Made by a program: the position numbers and the translations under genes. DNA of 64,000 bases from Sphingobacterium pedocola. GTDB taxonomy: Bacteria; Bacteroidota; Bacteroidia; Sphingobacteriales; Sphingobacteriaceae. Every line of letters starts with the position of its first letter. Within the stretch, counting starts at the first letter, position 1. This document shows positions 52,345 through 61,034 of this stretch, piece by piece. Location: positions 62,001 to 126,000 of the forward strand of contig NZ_MU158693.1 in the NCBI RefSeq assembly GCF_015209965.1. Direction: 5' to 3'. Under the pieces are notes generated by a model. It was not told the DNA's origin. It was given only the letters and a program-made list of their open reading frames with translations, and made no database searches.

Positions 52345-52464
52345 AACAAACCCGAGCAGGATCACTCACCATCTATTTTTGAAGCTAAAAAAGGATTGAA
52401 AGTTATTGAAATTCTAGAGCGGTCGTGGTCATATTATCAAGATACCGATGTATGTACACTTTAA
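52345..52464 (+). pseudogene. C-terminal gene remnant (Gfo/Idh/MocA-like tail)
   Basis: Directly after the kinase gene the plus strand has a stop-terminated frame that reads as protein (SPSIFEAKKGLKVIEILERS, then WSYYQDTDVCTL and stop). This resembles, from memory, the final helix of Gfo/Idh/MocA oxidoreductases or similar enzymes. It has no start codon of its own and runs back into the kinase gene in another frame, so it is likely the leftover of a gene lost by deletion. Confidence 0.35.
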
Positions 52465-52530
52465 GACGAAAGCAAGTCGACAGAAACAAAACTTAATGAT
52501 ATACTGTTAATATTTATAAATTAAGTTACT

Positions 52531-52809
52531 ATGAAATTTGTTAAGGTGACACGTCAAATATTGTGCTCTTTGCAGGAAAAAGGTTTTAACATACTCGCGT
52601 CTACCAACACCCTCCATGAGATACCCGGGACCTATATACCAAAAAAGGTGGATGATGTATGGCTATTCCTTGAACATTGGGACTTCTCGGGTACGATATT
52701 AGGAAGCGAGGGGAATGAACTGCTCGTCATTGAGGAAGCATTGCTTACCAAGCAAGAAAAAGATTTAAAGGGAATGGTCTGGATCGAAGACGAGGACCTA
52801 TTCTATTGA
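52531..52809 (+). CDS. Hypothetical protein (92 residues)
   Basis: A small soluble protein, MKFVKVTRQILCSLQEKG... with WLFLEHWDFSGTILGSEG and IEEALLTKQEKDLKGMVWIEDED. It is acidic near its end and has no membrane helix or known motif. Its stop region overlaps by 7 bp the stop of the convergent 160-residue gene, an arrangement that suggests the two are independent genes sharing a terminator region. No family recognised. Confidence 0.5.
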   Translation: MKFVKVTRQILCSLQEKGFNILASTNTLHEIPGTYIPKKVDDVWLFLEHWDFSGTILGSEGNELLVIEEALLTKQEKDLKGMVWIEDEDLFY

Positions 52810-53285
52810 ATAATGGTGTTAATCAAGAACACCTCTCTTTCTTCTAGGAATAATATTTCCGGCAATACAAAACAATTAATCAAATTACCCCAGCTTTCAT
52901 ACATGTCAAAATGATCGACATAGTGTGAGGGGGCGGTAAAAGCTGATAGAATTGCGTCCTCATCTAAAATATAAATATCGGATTGAAACAGCAAAATCTT
53001 ATTCTCTTCAACGAAATGCATAGCGGCTTCCCTATTCATTGCATCAATTTGTGAAGAATAGCGCGTAAACTTTTTTGTTTCTTCATCTAGATGCTGGGGG
53101 TAGGTGTGCTGAAGATATTCGGTATAAAAACGTTGGTCACCTGTTCTATAAGCCTCGTTTTGGTAAATCACCCGTTCGTAATTATACTCAAAATCAGGAT
53201 TCCTGATATCGGAGAAAGCTTGATTATACTCAGCTAACCGCTCTTCCGTGCTCTTGGGTTTGATATAATTCGTATCGCGTTTCAT
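52803..53285 (-). CDS. Hypothetical protein (160 residues)
   Basis: A soluble protein rich in Tyr, Glu and Asp: STEERLAEYNQAFSDIRNPD, YQNEAYRTGDQRFYTEYLQ, SDIYILDEDAILSAF. The pattern suggests a mixed alpha/beta domain, but no family is recognised. It is convergent with the 92-residue gene with a 7-bp overlap and divergent from the cinA-like gene. The region upstream contains several palindromes that may regulate it or the cinA-like gene. Confidence 0.5.
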   Translation of the reverse strand: MKRDTNYIKPKSTEERLAEYNQAFSDIRNPDFEYNYERVIYQNEAYRTGDQRFYTEYLQHTYPQHLDEETKKFTRYSSQIDAMNREAAMHFVEENKILLFQSDIYILDEDAILSAFTAPSHYVDHFDMYESWGNLINCFVLPEILFLEEREVFLINTIIQ

Positions 53286-53318
53286 AAATTATGAATAGTA
53301 TTAAAACTCCTTTCTTAT

Positions 53319-53408
53319 AGGACGAAGTTCGTCCTGCAGTGTAAAATGTGTAATCTAATTTTTACAATGTGCACATATTGTCTGCAAAGGACATCATTAA
53401 ATTTAATG
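53319..53408. promoter_or_regulatory. Cluster of palindromes between divergent genes
   Basis: Three perfect inverted repeats occur in 90 bp: AGGACGAAGTTCGTCCT (53319-53335), ATGTGCACAT (53367-53376) and CATTAAATTTAATG (53395-53408). They lie between the divergent 160-residue gene and the cinA-like gene and look like protein-binding or RNA-hairpin sites; no factor can be named. Confidence 0.45.
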
Positions 53409-53540
53409 TCTCCTTGTGATTTAACATTTTAATTTTATTATGTAGTGTTTTAGCCACAGAGCCTAAAAGCTTAGCGCGCAATGGGGAGAACTTTTTAAGG
53501 TTTTCAGTTGTTCATCTCATAGAAGTTCAACAAAAAAAAA

Positions 53541-54041
53541 ATGAAAAAAGACCTGATAAATCAATGCGGCCAACTATTGATCGAGAAAGGATTGACTATT
53601 GCTTTTGCAGAAAGTGCCACTGCAGGACGACTCGCCTCAGAATTTTCGCTGGCGACTGATGCGGGAAAATTTTTACAAGGCGGAGTGGTTTGTTACGATG
53701 CGCGTCTTAAAGAGTATCTATTAGATGTGCCGGCCCAACAGATAAAGGAATTTACACCTGAATCTCCCGAAGTAACACGTTCTATAACGTTGGGCCTTTC
53801 GAAATTAATTGATGCAGACATCTTTATAGGCGTTACTGGTTTGACTTGTCCAGGGGGAAGTGAAAAACCAGAAAAACCGGTAGGTACAATGTTTATTCAC
53901 GCAGTGAAAAACGGCAAACAGCTGCTGGCTTCCAGAATATGGTTTGGTGGATCTCAGGAAGCCATCGTGGCCGCAACCGTAGATTATGTCGTGAGGCAGC
54001 TGATTACCCTATTGTCGGAATCAGATTCTGTGAAAATTTAA
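53541..54041 (+). CDS. CinA-type nicotinamide-nucleotide amidohydrolase
   Basis: A 166-residue protein equal to the C-terminal domain of CinA (PncC type), without the MoCF N-domain. Motifs: IAFAESATAGRLASEFSLATDAGKFLQGGVVCYD, FIGVTGLTCPGGSEKPEKPVGTMFIHA, and ASRIWFGGSQEAI. The enzyme deamidates NMN to nicotinic acid mononucleotide in pyridine-nucleotide recycling. It precedes the AI-2E permease gene by about 80 bp. Confidence 0.92.
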   Translation: MKKDLINQCGQLLIEKGLTIAFAESATAGRLASEFSLATDAGKFLQGGVVCYDARLKEYLLDVPAQQIKEFTPESPEVTRSITLGLSKLIDADIFIGVTGLTCPGGSEKPEKPVGTMFIHAVKNGKQLLASRIWFGGSQEAIVAATVDYVVRQLITLLSESDSVKI

Positions 54042-54119
54042 TACTGAGGACGGTGAGACTGACCCTATTGAAACATCTGCCAATCTGCAATAGAAAATAT
54101 TATAAAACGACTAACCCTT

Positions 54120-55199
54120 ATGCAAAATATAAAAAACCTTCAACGTGTCATTTTAATTTTACTGCTTTTTTCGCTTAGCATAGTTATGCTGTATTTCGGA
54201 AAAGGCTTCCTTGTGCCTTTAGTGTTATCAGCTGTTTTAGCGATGTTGCTGACAAAGGTATGCCGTAGATTGGAAGCCTTTAAAATACAGCGAGGTCTAG
54301 CAGCTTTTATTTCGGTCTTGCTGTTCGTGACAGCGCTGGCGGTACTCGTTTTCTTATTAGGCTGGCAACTCACAAGCTTCGCTGATAATCTGGCGGAGCT
54401 AAAACAGCGGATGCTGGAGGTTGTCGAAACATTTAGAGATTGGCTACACGAAAATATGGGTATCGACCGCAAGCAGCAACAGAATATCACAAGTTCTCAA
54501 GGAAACTCTTCAGCCGGTGCGGGCGACATGCTAATGCGCTTTGCTACAGGAACTTTAAGTATAGCAGTCGATATGGTACTCGTTATCGTGTACATTTTCC
54601 TTTTACTACTGTATAGAGGACGTATCAAAAATTTTATTTTGATGCTTGTTAATACAGAGTACCGCGAAAAAGCTACGCTTATTTTGCAAAAATCGTCTGC
54701 GGTAGCTCAGCAATATTTAGAAGGTCTCTCCAAAATGATTGTAATGTTATGGATAATGTACGGCATAGGATTCTCTATACTAGGTGTAGAAAATGCATTG
54801 CTTTTTGCCGTGCTCTGTGGAATATTAGAAATAGTCCCTTTTGTGGGAAACCTGGCAGGAACTTCATTCACTATTTTGGCGGTAGCTGCACAAGGAGGCG
54901 ATAGCAAAACCATAATCGGTGTCATTGCAGTTTACATGCTAGTTCAATTTATACAAACATACGTACTCGAGCCATTGGTAGTAGGCAGTCAAGTGAGGAT
55001 AAACCCCCTGTTTACAATAATTGCATTGGTGGCAGGAGAACTTCTCTGGGGAATCGCTGGCATGGTGCTAGCGATTCCGCTTGTGGGTGTGATGCGAATT
55101 GTATTTGATCACATTCCCCATTTAAAGCCTTACGCCTACTTAATTGGCGCTGACCAGAAGAAACGTAAGCATTTTCTTGCAAAGACAACGAGAAAATGA
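54120..55199 (+). CDS. AI-2E family transporter (UPF0118)
   Basis: A 359-residue membrane protein with seven to eight helices, including SLSIVMLYFGKGFLVPLVLSAVLAMLL near residue 18, VLCGILEIVPFVGNLAGTSF near 240 and IIALVAGELLWGIAGMVLAIPLVG near 305. The family includes autoinducer-2 exporters and Na+(Li+)/H+ antiporters; the function here is unknown. It is 4 bp convergent with the response regulator gene. Confidence 0.92.
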   Translation: MQNIKNLQRVILILLLFSLSIVMLYFGKGFLVPLVLSAVLAMLLTKVCRRLEAFKIQRGLAAFISVLLFVTALAVLVFLLGWQLTSFADNLAELKQRMLEVVETFRDWLHENMGIDRKQQQNITSSQGNSSAGAGDMLMRFATGTLSIAVDMVLVIVYIFLLLLYRGRIKNFILMLVNTEYREKATLILQKSSAVAQQYLEGLSKMIVMLWIMYGIGFSILGVENALLFAVLCGILEIVPFVGNLAGTSFTILAVAAQGGDSKTIIGVIAVYMLVQFIQTYVLEPLVVGSQVRINPLFTIIALVAGELLWGIAGMVLAIPLVGVMRIVFDHIPHLKPYAYLIGADQKKRKHFLAKTTRK

Positions 55200-55203
55200 A
55201 GCA

Positions 55204-55584
55204 TCAGTTTATATTTCGAGCATCAGATAATACTTGTGCCACGCTATTTTCCAGATCGGCAAGATCAAAAGGTTTAGCCAAGTAGGTATCGGCTCCTGCT
55301 GTTTCAGCAAGTAAATGGATATCATTGTTTGCGGAAACGTAGATTACAGGTAGATGATTGAAATCAGGATGCTGTTTCAGAAGCTGTGTAGCCTTGACGC
55401 CTCCAATATCCGGTATCCAGTTGTCCATCAAAATGACATCGGGTCTAATCTCCGTCACTTTCTCAATGATATCATGAGAGGTTTCGGAAACGGCGACACG
55501 ATATCCACATGCTTCCAATACAATGGAACATACTTCTAAGATGTTCACGTCATCATCAAAAATTAATACAGTTTTGTCTTTCAT
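55204..55584 (-). CDS. Stand-alone receiver (REC) response regulator
   Basis: A 126-residue single-domain receiver. Acidic pocket VLIFDDDVNILEV, phospho-acceptor Asp in DVILMDNWIPDIGG, Thr/Ser replaced by Ser in VIYVSANND, and Lys in TYLAKPFDLAD are all present. No output domain, so it is probably a phosphorelay carrier. It is the last gene of the second signalling operon, 53 bp after the CheB stop, perhaps with a separate promoter. Confidence 0.93.
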   Translation of the reverse strand: MKDKTVLIFDDDVNILEVCSIVLEACGYRVAVSETSHDIIEKVTEIRPDVILMDNWIPDIGGVKATQLLKQHPDFNHLPVIYVSANNDIHLLAETAGADTYLAKPFDLADLENSVAQVLSDARNIN

Positions 55585-55637
55585 AAACAGCTAATTTAGT
55601 TGGAATATGTTAATTATTGAAATTAATATTGTAAATA

Positions 55638-56207
55638 TTATCTGCACAACCGGTTTATAAATCCAGCCATTTGATCCGGTCTTAGTACATGGTCTGTTTT
55701 AACTTGTGATATTGCTTGTTTGGGCATATAATCCACTTCCGCGGTACCTGGCTCTTGAACGACGACAAGTCCGCTATTCTGTTTGATGTACTGTAGTCCA
55801 TCTACCCCATCTGCATTCGCTCCAGACAACAATAAAGCAGCTGCGCTTTCTTTGAATATTTCCGCTGCCGACTGGAAAGTTACATCTATAGATGGTCGTG
55901 AATAATTCAATTTCTCGGATGAGTCCAGAGAGACGGTGTGTTTATCCTCAAAAAGAAGATGGTAATCCGGAGGCACCAGATAGATGCACCGACTTTTTAG
56001 CGTCATTTTATCTTCAACTTCGCATACTTCTAAATCCGTGTAGTTAGACAACAGGGCATTTAAAACGGAGTCGGGATGCGATTTACGATGGAGGATAATT
56101 ATTATAGGAAACGAAATATCATCATTAAGTTGCGGCAATACCTCCAAAAGTACAGTCAGACTTCCGGCCGATCCCCCGATTAGGAATATTTCTGTCCTTT
56201 TTACCAT
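55638..56207 (-). CDS. CheB-type methylesterase without receiver domain
   Basis: 189 residues from the ATG at 56207; a longer open frame to 56324 overlaps the CheR gene and gives an unnatural N-terminus. The CheB triad is visible: Ser in FLIGGSAGSLT, His in IIILHRKSHPD and Asp in LLSGANADGVDG. There is no receiver, so regulation must come from its partners. It starts 13 bp after CheR, indicating a coupled methyltransferase/methylesterase pair. Confidence 0.9.
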   Translation of the reverse strand: MVKRTEIFLIGGSAGSLTVLLEVLPQLNDDISFPIIIILHRKSHPDSVLNALLSNYTDLEVCEVEDKMTLKSRCIYLVPPDYHLLFEDKHTVSLDSSEKLNYSRPSIDVTFQSAAEIFKESAAALLLSGANADGVDGLQYIKQNSGLVVVQEPGTAEVDYMPKQAISQVKTDHVLRPDQMAGFINRLCR

Positions 56208-56220
56208 ATTGCTCCTCTGA

Positions 56221-57051
56221 TTATTTGATTTTCTTCCAGATTTTTTCTGTAACCACTTGTTTATAATGATTTTCCAGGTTAGAGAAACGTATTGTTTCTT
56301 TGGCTCCAAGAGCCAGAAAACCAAAATTATCTAGACTATCATTAAATAATTTGAATACTTTATTTTGTAATTCTTTTTCAAAGTAGATTAAGACATTTCG
56401 GCATATTATTAATTGAAATTCGTTGAACGAACTATCTGAAACCAGATTATGTGTAGAAAATATCATCTTTTCTTTTAGGTCCGTATCGAATTTTACCATA
56501 TCATAATTGGCCGTATAATATTGCGAAAAATCCGCTGCTCCACCCGATAAAATATAATTTTCCGAATACTGCTTCATCTGACTAATAGGGAAAATACCCT
56601 TTCTAGCTTTTTCCAATACCCCGGGATTAATGTCTGTGGCATATATCAACGACCTGTTGTATAAATTAGCCTCTTTCAATAGTATTGCTATGGAGTAGGC
56701 TTCTTCCCCTGTGGCACATCCCGCCAGCCAAATTCTGATAAAGGGGTAAGTTCCTAATTTTGGAAAAACCTTTTCACGTAACGCTTTATAAAAAGATGGA
56801 TCCCGAAACATCTCGGTTACATTTACCGTTATTTCTTCGATAAAACGTTGTAGGTATTCCGGATGGTGGATAAGGTTATATCTTAGTTCCGCAAAACTGG
56901 TAAATTTATCGATTACACAAATTCTGTTTAGCCTTCTTTTTAGCGATGCCCTACTGTACTGGGTAAAATCATAACCATATAACGAAGATACATCTGTTAA
57001 AAGAATTTCCAATTCTTCATCTTTAATAATATTTGGATTCAGCATGAACAT
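56221..57051 (-). CDS. CheR-type SAM-dependent methyltransferase
   Basis: A 276-residue enzyme. The N-terminal helical domain YDFTQYSRASLKRRLNRICV is followed by TVNVTEMFRDPSFYKALRE and the SAM-binding fold IRIWLAGCATGEEAYSIAILL, YATDINPGVLEKARKGIF and LIICRNVLIYFEKELQNKV. It overlaps the upstream receiver gene by 13 bp and so is translationally coupled. It should methylate Glu residues; no MCP gene exists in the window, so its target is open. Confidence 0.94.
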   Translation of the reverse strand: MFMLNPNIIKDEELEILLTDVSSLYGYDFTQYSRASLKRRLNRICVIDKFTSFAELRYNLIHHPEYLQRFIEEITVNVTEMFRDPSFYKALREKVFPKLGTYPFIRIWLAGCATGEEAYSIAILLKEANLYNRSLIYATDINPGVLEKARKGIFPISQMKQYSENYILSGGAADFSQYYTANYDMVKFDTDLKEKMIFSTHNLVSDSSFNEFQLIICRNVLIYFEKELQNKVFKLFNDSLDNFGFLALGAKETIRFSNLENHYKQVVTEKIWKKIK

Positions 57052-57425
57052 ACTTCTTCTATCACCGCTATCAACTTATCGATGTCAATAGGCTTGGAGA
57101 CATATCCCCACGCCCCTGCTTCGATACATTTTTCCCTATCTCCATACATAGCTTGTGCCGTAACGGCAATTATTGGAGTCATTTTACATTTTTCGGATGA
57201 TTTGATAGCCTTTATTGCCTCATATCCATCCATTTCAGGCATCATCATATCCATAAGCACTGCACTAATATCTTTGTTTTCTTGGAGTAACGCTATTCCC
57301 TCGGCGGCCCCCAAACAGGATATCGATTTATATCCTCTTGCTTTCAGCGCCAACCCCAATGCAAAAATATTTCTGCTGTCATCATCAATGATTAATATCA
57401 ACTTGTCTTTGTCCATAGCCTTCAT
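57039..57425 (-). CDS. Stand-alone receiver, similar to the last REC of the hybrid kinase
   Basis: A 128-residue receiver: LILIIDDDSRNIFALGLAL, AVLMDMMMPEMDGYEAIKAI (phospho-Asp) and IIAVTAQAMYGDREKCIEAGAWGYVSKPIDIDK. It is strikingly similar to REC3 of the hybrid kinase just upstream, pointing to a duplication or to transfer of phosphate between them. It ends in CSC. It lies 7 bp after the hybrid kinase and overlaps the CheR gene. Confidence 0.94.
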   Translation of the reverse strand: MKAMDKDKLILIIDDDSRNIFALGLALKARGYKSISCLGAAEGIALLQENKDISAVLMDMMMPEMDGYEAIKAIKSSEKCKMTPIIAVTAQAMYGDREKCIEAGAWGYVSKPIDIDKLIAVIEEVCSC

Positions 57426-57432
57426 GATTATA

Positions 57433-60400
57433 TTAACTCTCGTATAACCAAACTCTTAATAAAGATAGTAACTGATCCGTATCTACCGGTTTGGAAATGT
57501 AATCCGATGCCCCTGCAATAATACATTTTTCCCGATCGCCGGTCATTGCTTTAGCTGTAACGGCCATTATAGGTAGTCTAGTATGTTGGGGTATCTGCCG
57601 GATTAGTTTGATGGTTTCATATCCATCCATCTCTGGCATCATCATATCCATCAGTACAATAGAAACATCGGGGTTTTCTTTTAACTGCTGAAGCGCTTCT
57701 TTACCGTCGATCGCCGAAATTACTTTCATCTGGTATTTTTCCAACGCCTTTGTAAGTGAAAATATATTTCTGACATCGTCATCGGCTACCAATACTTTTC
57801 TACCATTTAATACTTCGCTTAGCGAGCCCAATTTGTTCGATTTCCGTTTTTCGGTATCGGCACCTTTTTCTTCTACGAGATGTAAAAATAGACCGACTTC
57901 GTCCAAGATACGCTGATAGGAATGCGCGGTTTTTATGACAATCGAATCCGCATATTGCTTAATTTTTCGTTCTTCGGCTTGAGAGAGATTTTTGCCCGTG
58001 AAAATGATAATCGGCAGGTTTTCTAATCCAGTATTCTGTTTGATGGCTTCCAAGGTTTCGTAGCCAATCTTATCCGGTACACCCATGTCGAGGATCACAC
58101 AATTAACCGCATCGGATGTCAAGGCTTTTACGCTTTCTTCTACATTACTTTTAATTTCTGATACAATATCAAAACTGCTAAGGAAATAGGAGAGCGCCGT
58201 CGCATGTTTGGCATTTTCTTCAATAATCAGTACTTTCTTAGGATATCGGGTTAAAGCATCTTCAATTTTTTTAAACATATTGCTTATCTGCTCTAAAGCA
58301 ATCGGTTTGTTAATAAAATCAATCGCGCCTTTTAACAAGCTTTCTTTTTTCACTTTTAGCGACGACATAATGTGCACTGGAATATGCCTAGTCGCCATAT
58401 TGCTCTTTATTTCTTCCATTACCTGCCAACCATCTTTGATCGGTAATTGGATATCCAATAGGATCGCCAGTGGTTGGTATTTTACCGCAAATCCAGCCGC
58501 TATATCTCCCCGTACGACGACGATTCCTTTGTAATTTTGCTGCCGAGTATATTTCAATAGTGCTTTTGCAAAATTTGTATCGTCTTCTACAATCAATATG
58601 ATCTTATCCCCCTTCTTAATCGTGTGCCTGTCGTCGTCTATTTCGTCGGGAATTTCCTGTACTGTATAGGAGCTGATCCCTTCCGTAACAAGGGTATTAA
58701 TTTCTTCCACATCAGAAGATATGCGTTCTATCAATTCTTCGGTTTCAGGTTTTACCACTTGGGTCATTTTGACCTTGGGAATAACGAGAATGAACGTACT
58801 ACCCTCATTTTCTTTACTTCGTAGTTTTATCTCTCCTCCTAACAGTCGTGCTATTTCACGGCTTATAGACAAGCCCAGACCCGTACCTCCAAATCTCCTT
58901 CTAGTTGAGCCGTCGGCTTGCTGAAACGCTTCGAAGATTATTTTTTGCTTTTCTTCTGCGATCCCTATGCCGGTATCGGTAACTGCAAAGACGATATTAT
59001 CCTTATTGGTATCATCATCAGATATCTCCAGCTTAATACTTCCTTTAGCGGTAAATTTAATAGCGTTTGACAAAAGGTTCCGCAGAACTTGATCAAGCCG
59101 CATTTTATCGGTCTCTATCGTATCACATAAATCTGGCTGAATAGTAATCTGTAAATCTAAAGACTTCTCTTTTATGATGGGGAGGAATAAGTTACTAAGC
59201 TCTTGCGTCACCTCTGAAAGCACCACCCGCTGATAGTCGAGTTCCATTTTTCCCGCCTCAATTTTGGAAAGATCCAAAATTTCGTCAATAAGGCTTAATA
59301 AACTTGTGCCAGAGCTTTGTATCACTTTAGCTGATTCGATCTGGTCTTCATTTAAGTTTTCGTCCGCATTTTCGGTCATTAGCCTTGATAACAACAATAT
59401 TGAGTTTAACGGTGTCCGCAATTCATGAGACATATTCGCCAAAAATTCCGATTTATATTTAGTACTTAACGCGAGTTCTTCTGCTTTTTGTTGGATATCT
59501 AAATTTCGTTCGGCAATAAGATGATTCTTTTCTTCCAGTAATTTAGAGCGTTCTTCCAGCTCTTCATTAGACTGCAAGAGCTCTTCTTGTTGTACTCTCA
59601 GCTCTTCTTCGGAGGCTTGAAGTTTTTGGGTCTGTGCTTCAAGTTCGGTATTAAGATTTTCAAGTTCGCTATGCTGCGTCTGTAACTCCTCTGCCTGAGC
59701 CTGCGTCTCTTCAAGCAATGTCTGAACCTGCTTCCTACCCTTTGCGGCAGATATCGCAAGCGCAATATTCCGACAGGCCTCTTTATAAAAGGCTATTTCC
59801 GTTTTACTAAATTCAGTGTTAGACCCCAATTCAACGACACCTATGCAACGCTGATGTAGAAGTACAGGTAGCAACAAAATATGTTCTACTTTTAATTGTC
59901 CATTAGAAAAACTTACAACATAATTTTCATTATTTAAGTTCTCAAATAACTTCTCTTTCCCATCTTTGAAAACCTGTCCTATCATACCATGTCCTGGCAC
60001 GAAGGATTTTTTCATTCTATCTTCTAAGCCATATGCACTCTGCAATTTTATATTTCCATTATCGAATAGATAAATGGCTCCATTGATACATTCACCGTAA
60101 TTAATCAGGTGATTAAGGGAATCGGATGTCAGCAACTCTTCGGTTTTATTACCAACAAGCGTTTCATTCAACGTGGCTAAGCCGGTTTGTCTCCACTCAT
60201 TGCTATTAAGCTCATCAAAAGATGATTTTAAAGCTTCTGTCATTTCATTGAGGGAACTTACTAAACTCCCTAAATCATCTTTTTCGGTATCGTCGATTTT
60301 CATCGTATAATCGCCGTGCGCTATTTGATGAGCGATTGCTTGTATAATATTTAGTCGTCGGCTTATTTCTTCGTCTTTTTTCTTTAGTGATGCCTGTAAC

Positions 60401-61029
60401 TCCTCTCTTTTGCTGAAGTCCGCTCGAATTCGCATATACGATATAAGCGTAATAACTAGGGAAACTAGAGCGGCCAGAATGATAAAAATGGACGTGTAAC
60501 TTGATGACTGATTCAACATTTCAGATCTTCTGCTTAGCAGTACCTCTTCTTCGTTGATAAATCGTGAAATAATATTCCGACAGCTATCCATATACAGTTT
60601 CCCTTCCTCCAGTTGGGGTATAGTGACATCACCTCCACTCCGTTTTATAGCTATCAACTCGGTGAGAATGTCTATCCTAGACTTAACCAACGAAGAAAGG
60701 CTATCCGCCCGCTGGGCTTGAAACGGATTGCCTAACGTTAAATCTCTTACTACGGCCAGCGACCCCGGCACAAACTTCAAGCTATGCCGATAAGGTTCTA
60801 AAAAGCTTTCCTTGCCTGTAAGGTGGTATCCCCTCTGCCCTGTTTCAGCGTTTTGAAGATCGATGAGAACATCATTAACCGCAGCTATAAGACGTCGTGT
60901 GTGATCTACCTTCTCTCTATTATCTATTTGTTGTTTGATACTAATATAGGATGCAGTAGAACTTGCCAGAAGGATGATTAAGGAAATTCCAAATCCCAAT
61001 TGCAGGTTACGTAAAAATGGTCTAGGCAT
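57433..61029 (-). CDS. Hybrid histidine kinase: CHASE3-HAMP-GAF-HisKA-HATPase-REC-REC-REC
   Basis: A 1,198-residue inner-membrane sensor. TM1 at about 12-32, periplasmic CHASE3-like 35-175 (NAETGQRGYHLTGKESF), TM2 178-198, HAMP 200-265, GAF 285-430, then a Glu/Gln-rich coiled coil 434-525. HisKA has His535 (NMSHELRTP), HATPase the N-box with Asn655, G1 DTGIGI and G2 GGTGLGL. Receivers start near 808, 931 and 1077, with phospho-acceptors Asp859, Asp981 and Asp1128. It is 5 bp after the REC-PAS kinase. The ligand is unknown; the methylatable-looking coil beside CheR/CheB genes is notable. Confidence 0.94.
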   Translation of the reverse strand: MPRPFLRNLQLGFGISLIILLASSTASYISIKQQIDNREKVDHTRRLIAAVNDVLIDLQNAETGQRGYHLTGKESFLEPYRHSLKFVPGSLAVVRDLTLGNPFQAQRADSLSSLVKSRIDILTELIAIKRSGGDVTIPQLEEGKLYMDSCRNIISRFINEEEVLLSRRSEMLNQSSSYTSIFIILAALVSLVITLISYMRIRADFSKREELQASLKKKDEEISRRLNIIQAIAHQIAHGDYTMKIDDTEKDDLGSLVSSLNEMTEALKSSFDELNSNEWRQTGLATLNETLVGNKTEELLTSDSLNHLINYGECINGAIYLFDNGNIKLQSAYGLEDRMKKSFVPGHGMIGQVFKDGKEKLFENLNNENYVVSFSNGQLKVEHILLLPVLLHQRCIGVVELGSNTEFSKTEIAFYKEACRNIALAISAAKGRKQVQTLLEETQAQAEELQTQHSELENLNTELEAQTQKLQASEEELRVQQEELLQSNEELEERSKLLEEKNHLIAERNLDIQQKAEELALSTKYKSEFLANMSHELRTPLNSILLLSRLMTENADENLNEDQIESAKVIQSSGTSLLSLIDEILDLSKIEAGKMELDYQRVVLSEVTQELSNLFLPIIKEKSLDLQITIQPDLCDTIETDKMRLDQVLRNLLSNAIKFTAKGSIKLEISDDDTNKDNIVFAVTDTGIGIAEEKQKIIFEAFQQADGSTRRRFGGTGLGLSISREIARLLGGEIKLRSKENEGSTFILVIPKVKMTQVVKPETEELIERISSDVEEINTLVTEGISSYTVQEIPDEIDDDRHTIKKGDKIILIVEDDTNFAKALLKYTRQQNYKGIVVVRGDIAAGFAVKYQPLAILLDIQLPIKDGWQVMEEIKSNMATRHIPVHIMSSLKVKKESLLKGAIDFINKPIALEQISNMFKKIEDALTRYPKKVLIIEENAKHATALSYFLSSFDIVSEIKSNVEESVKALTSDAVNCVILDMGVPDKIGYETLEAIKQNTGLENLPIIIFTGKNLSQAEERKIKQYADSIVIKTAHSYQRILDEVGLFLHLVEEKGADTEKRKSNKLGSLSEVLNGRKVLVADDDVRNIFSLTKALEKYQMKVISAIDGKEALQQLKENPDVSIVLMDMMMPEMDGYETIKLIRQIPQHTRLPIMAVTAKAMTGDREKCIIAGASDYISKPVDTDQLLSLLRVWLYES

Positions 61030-61034
61030 AATGT

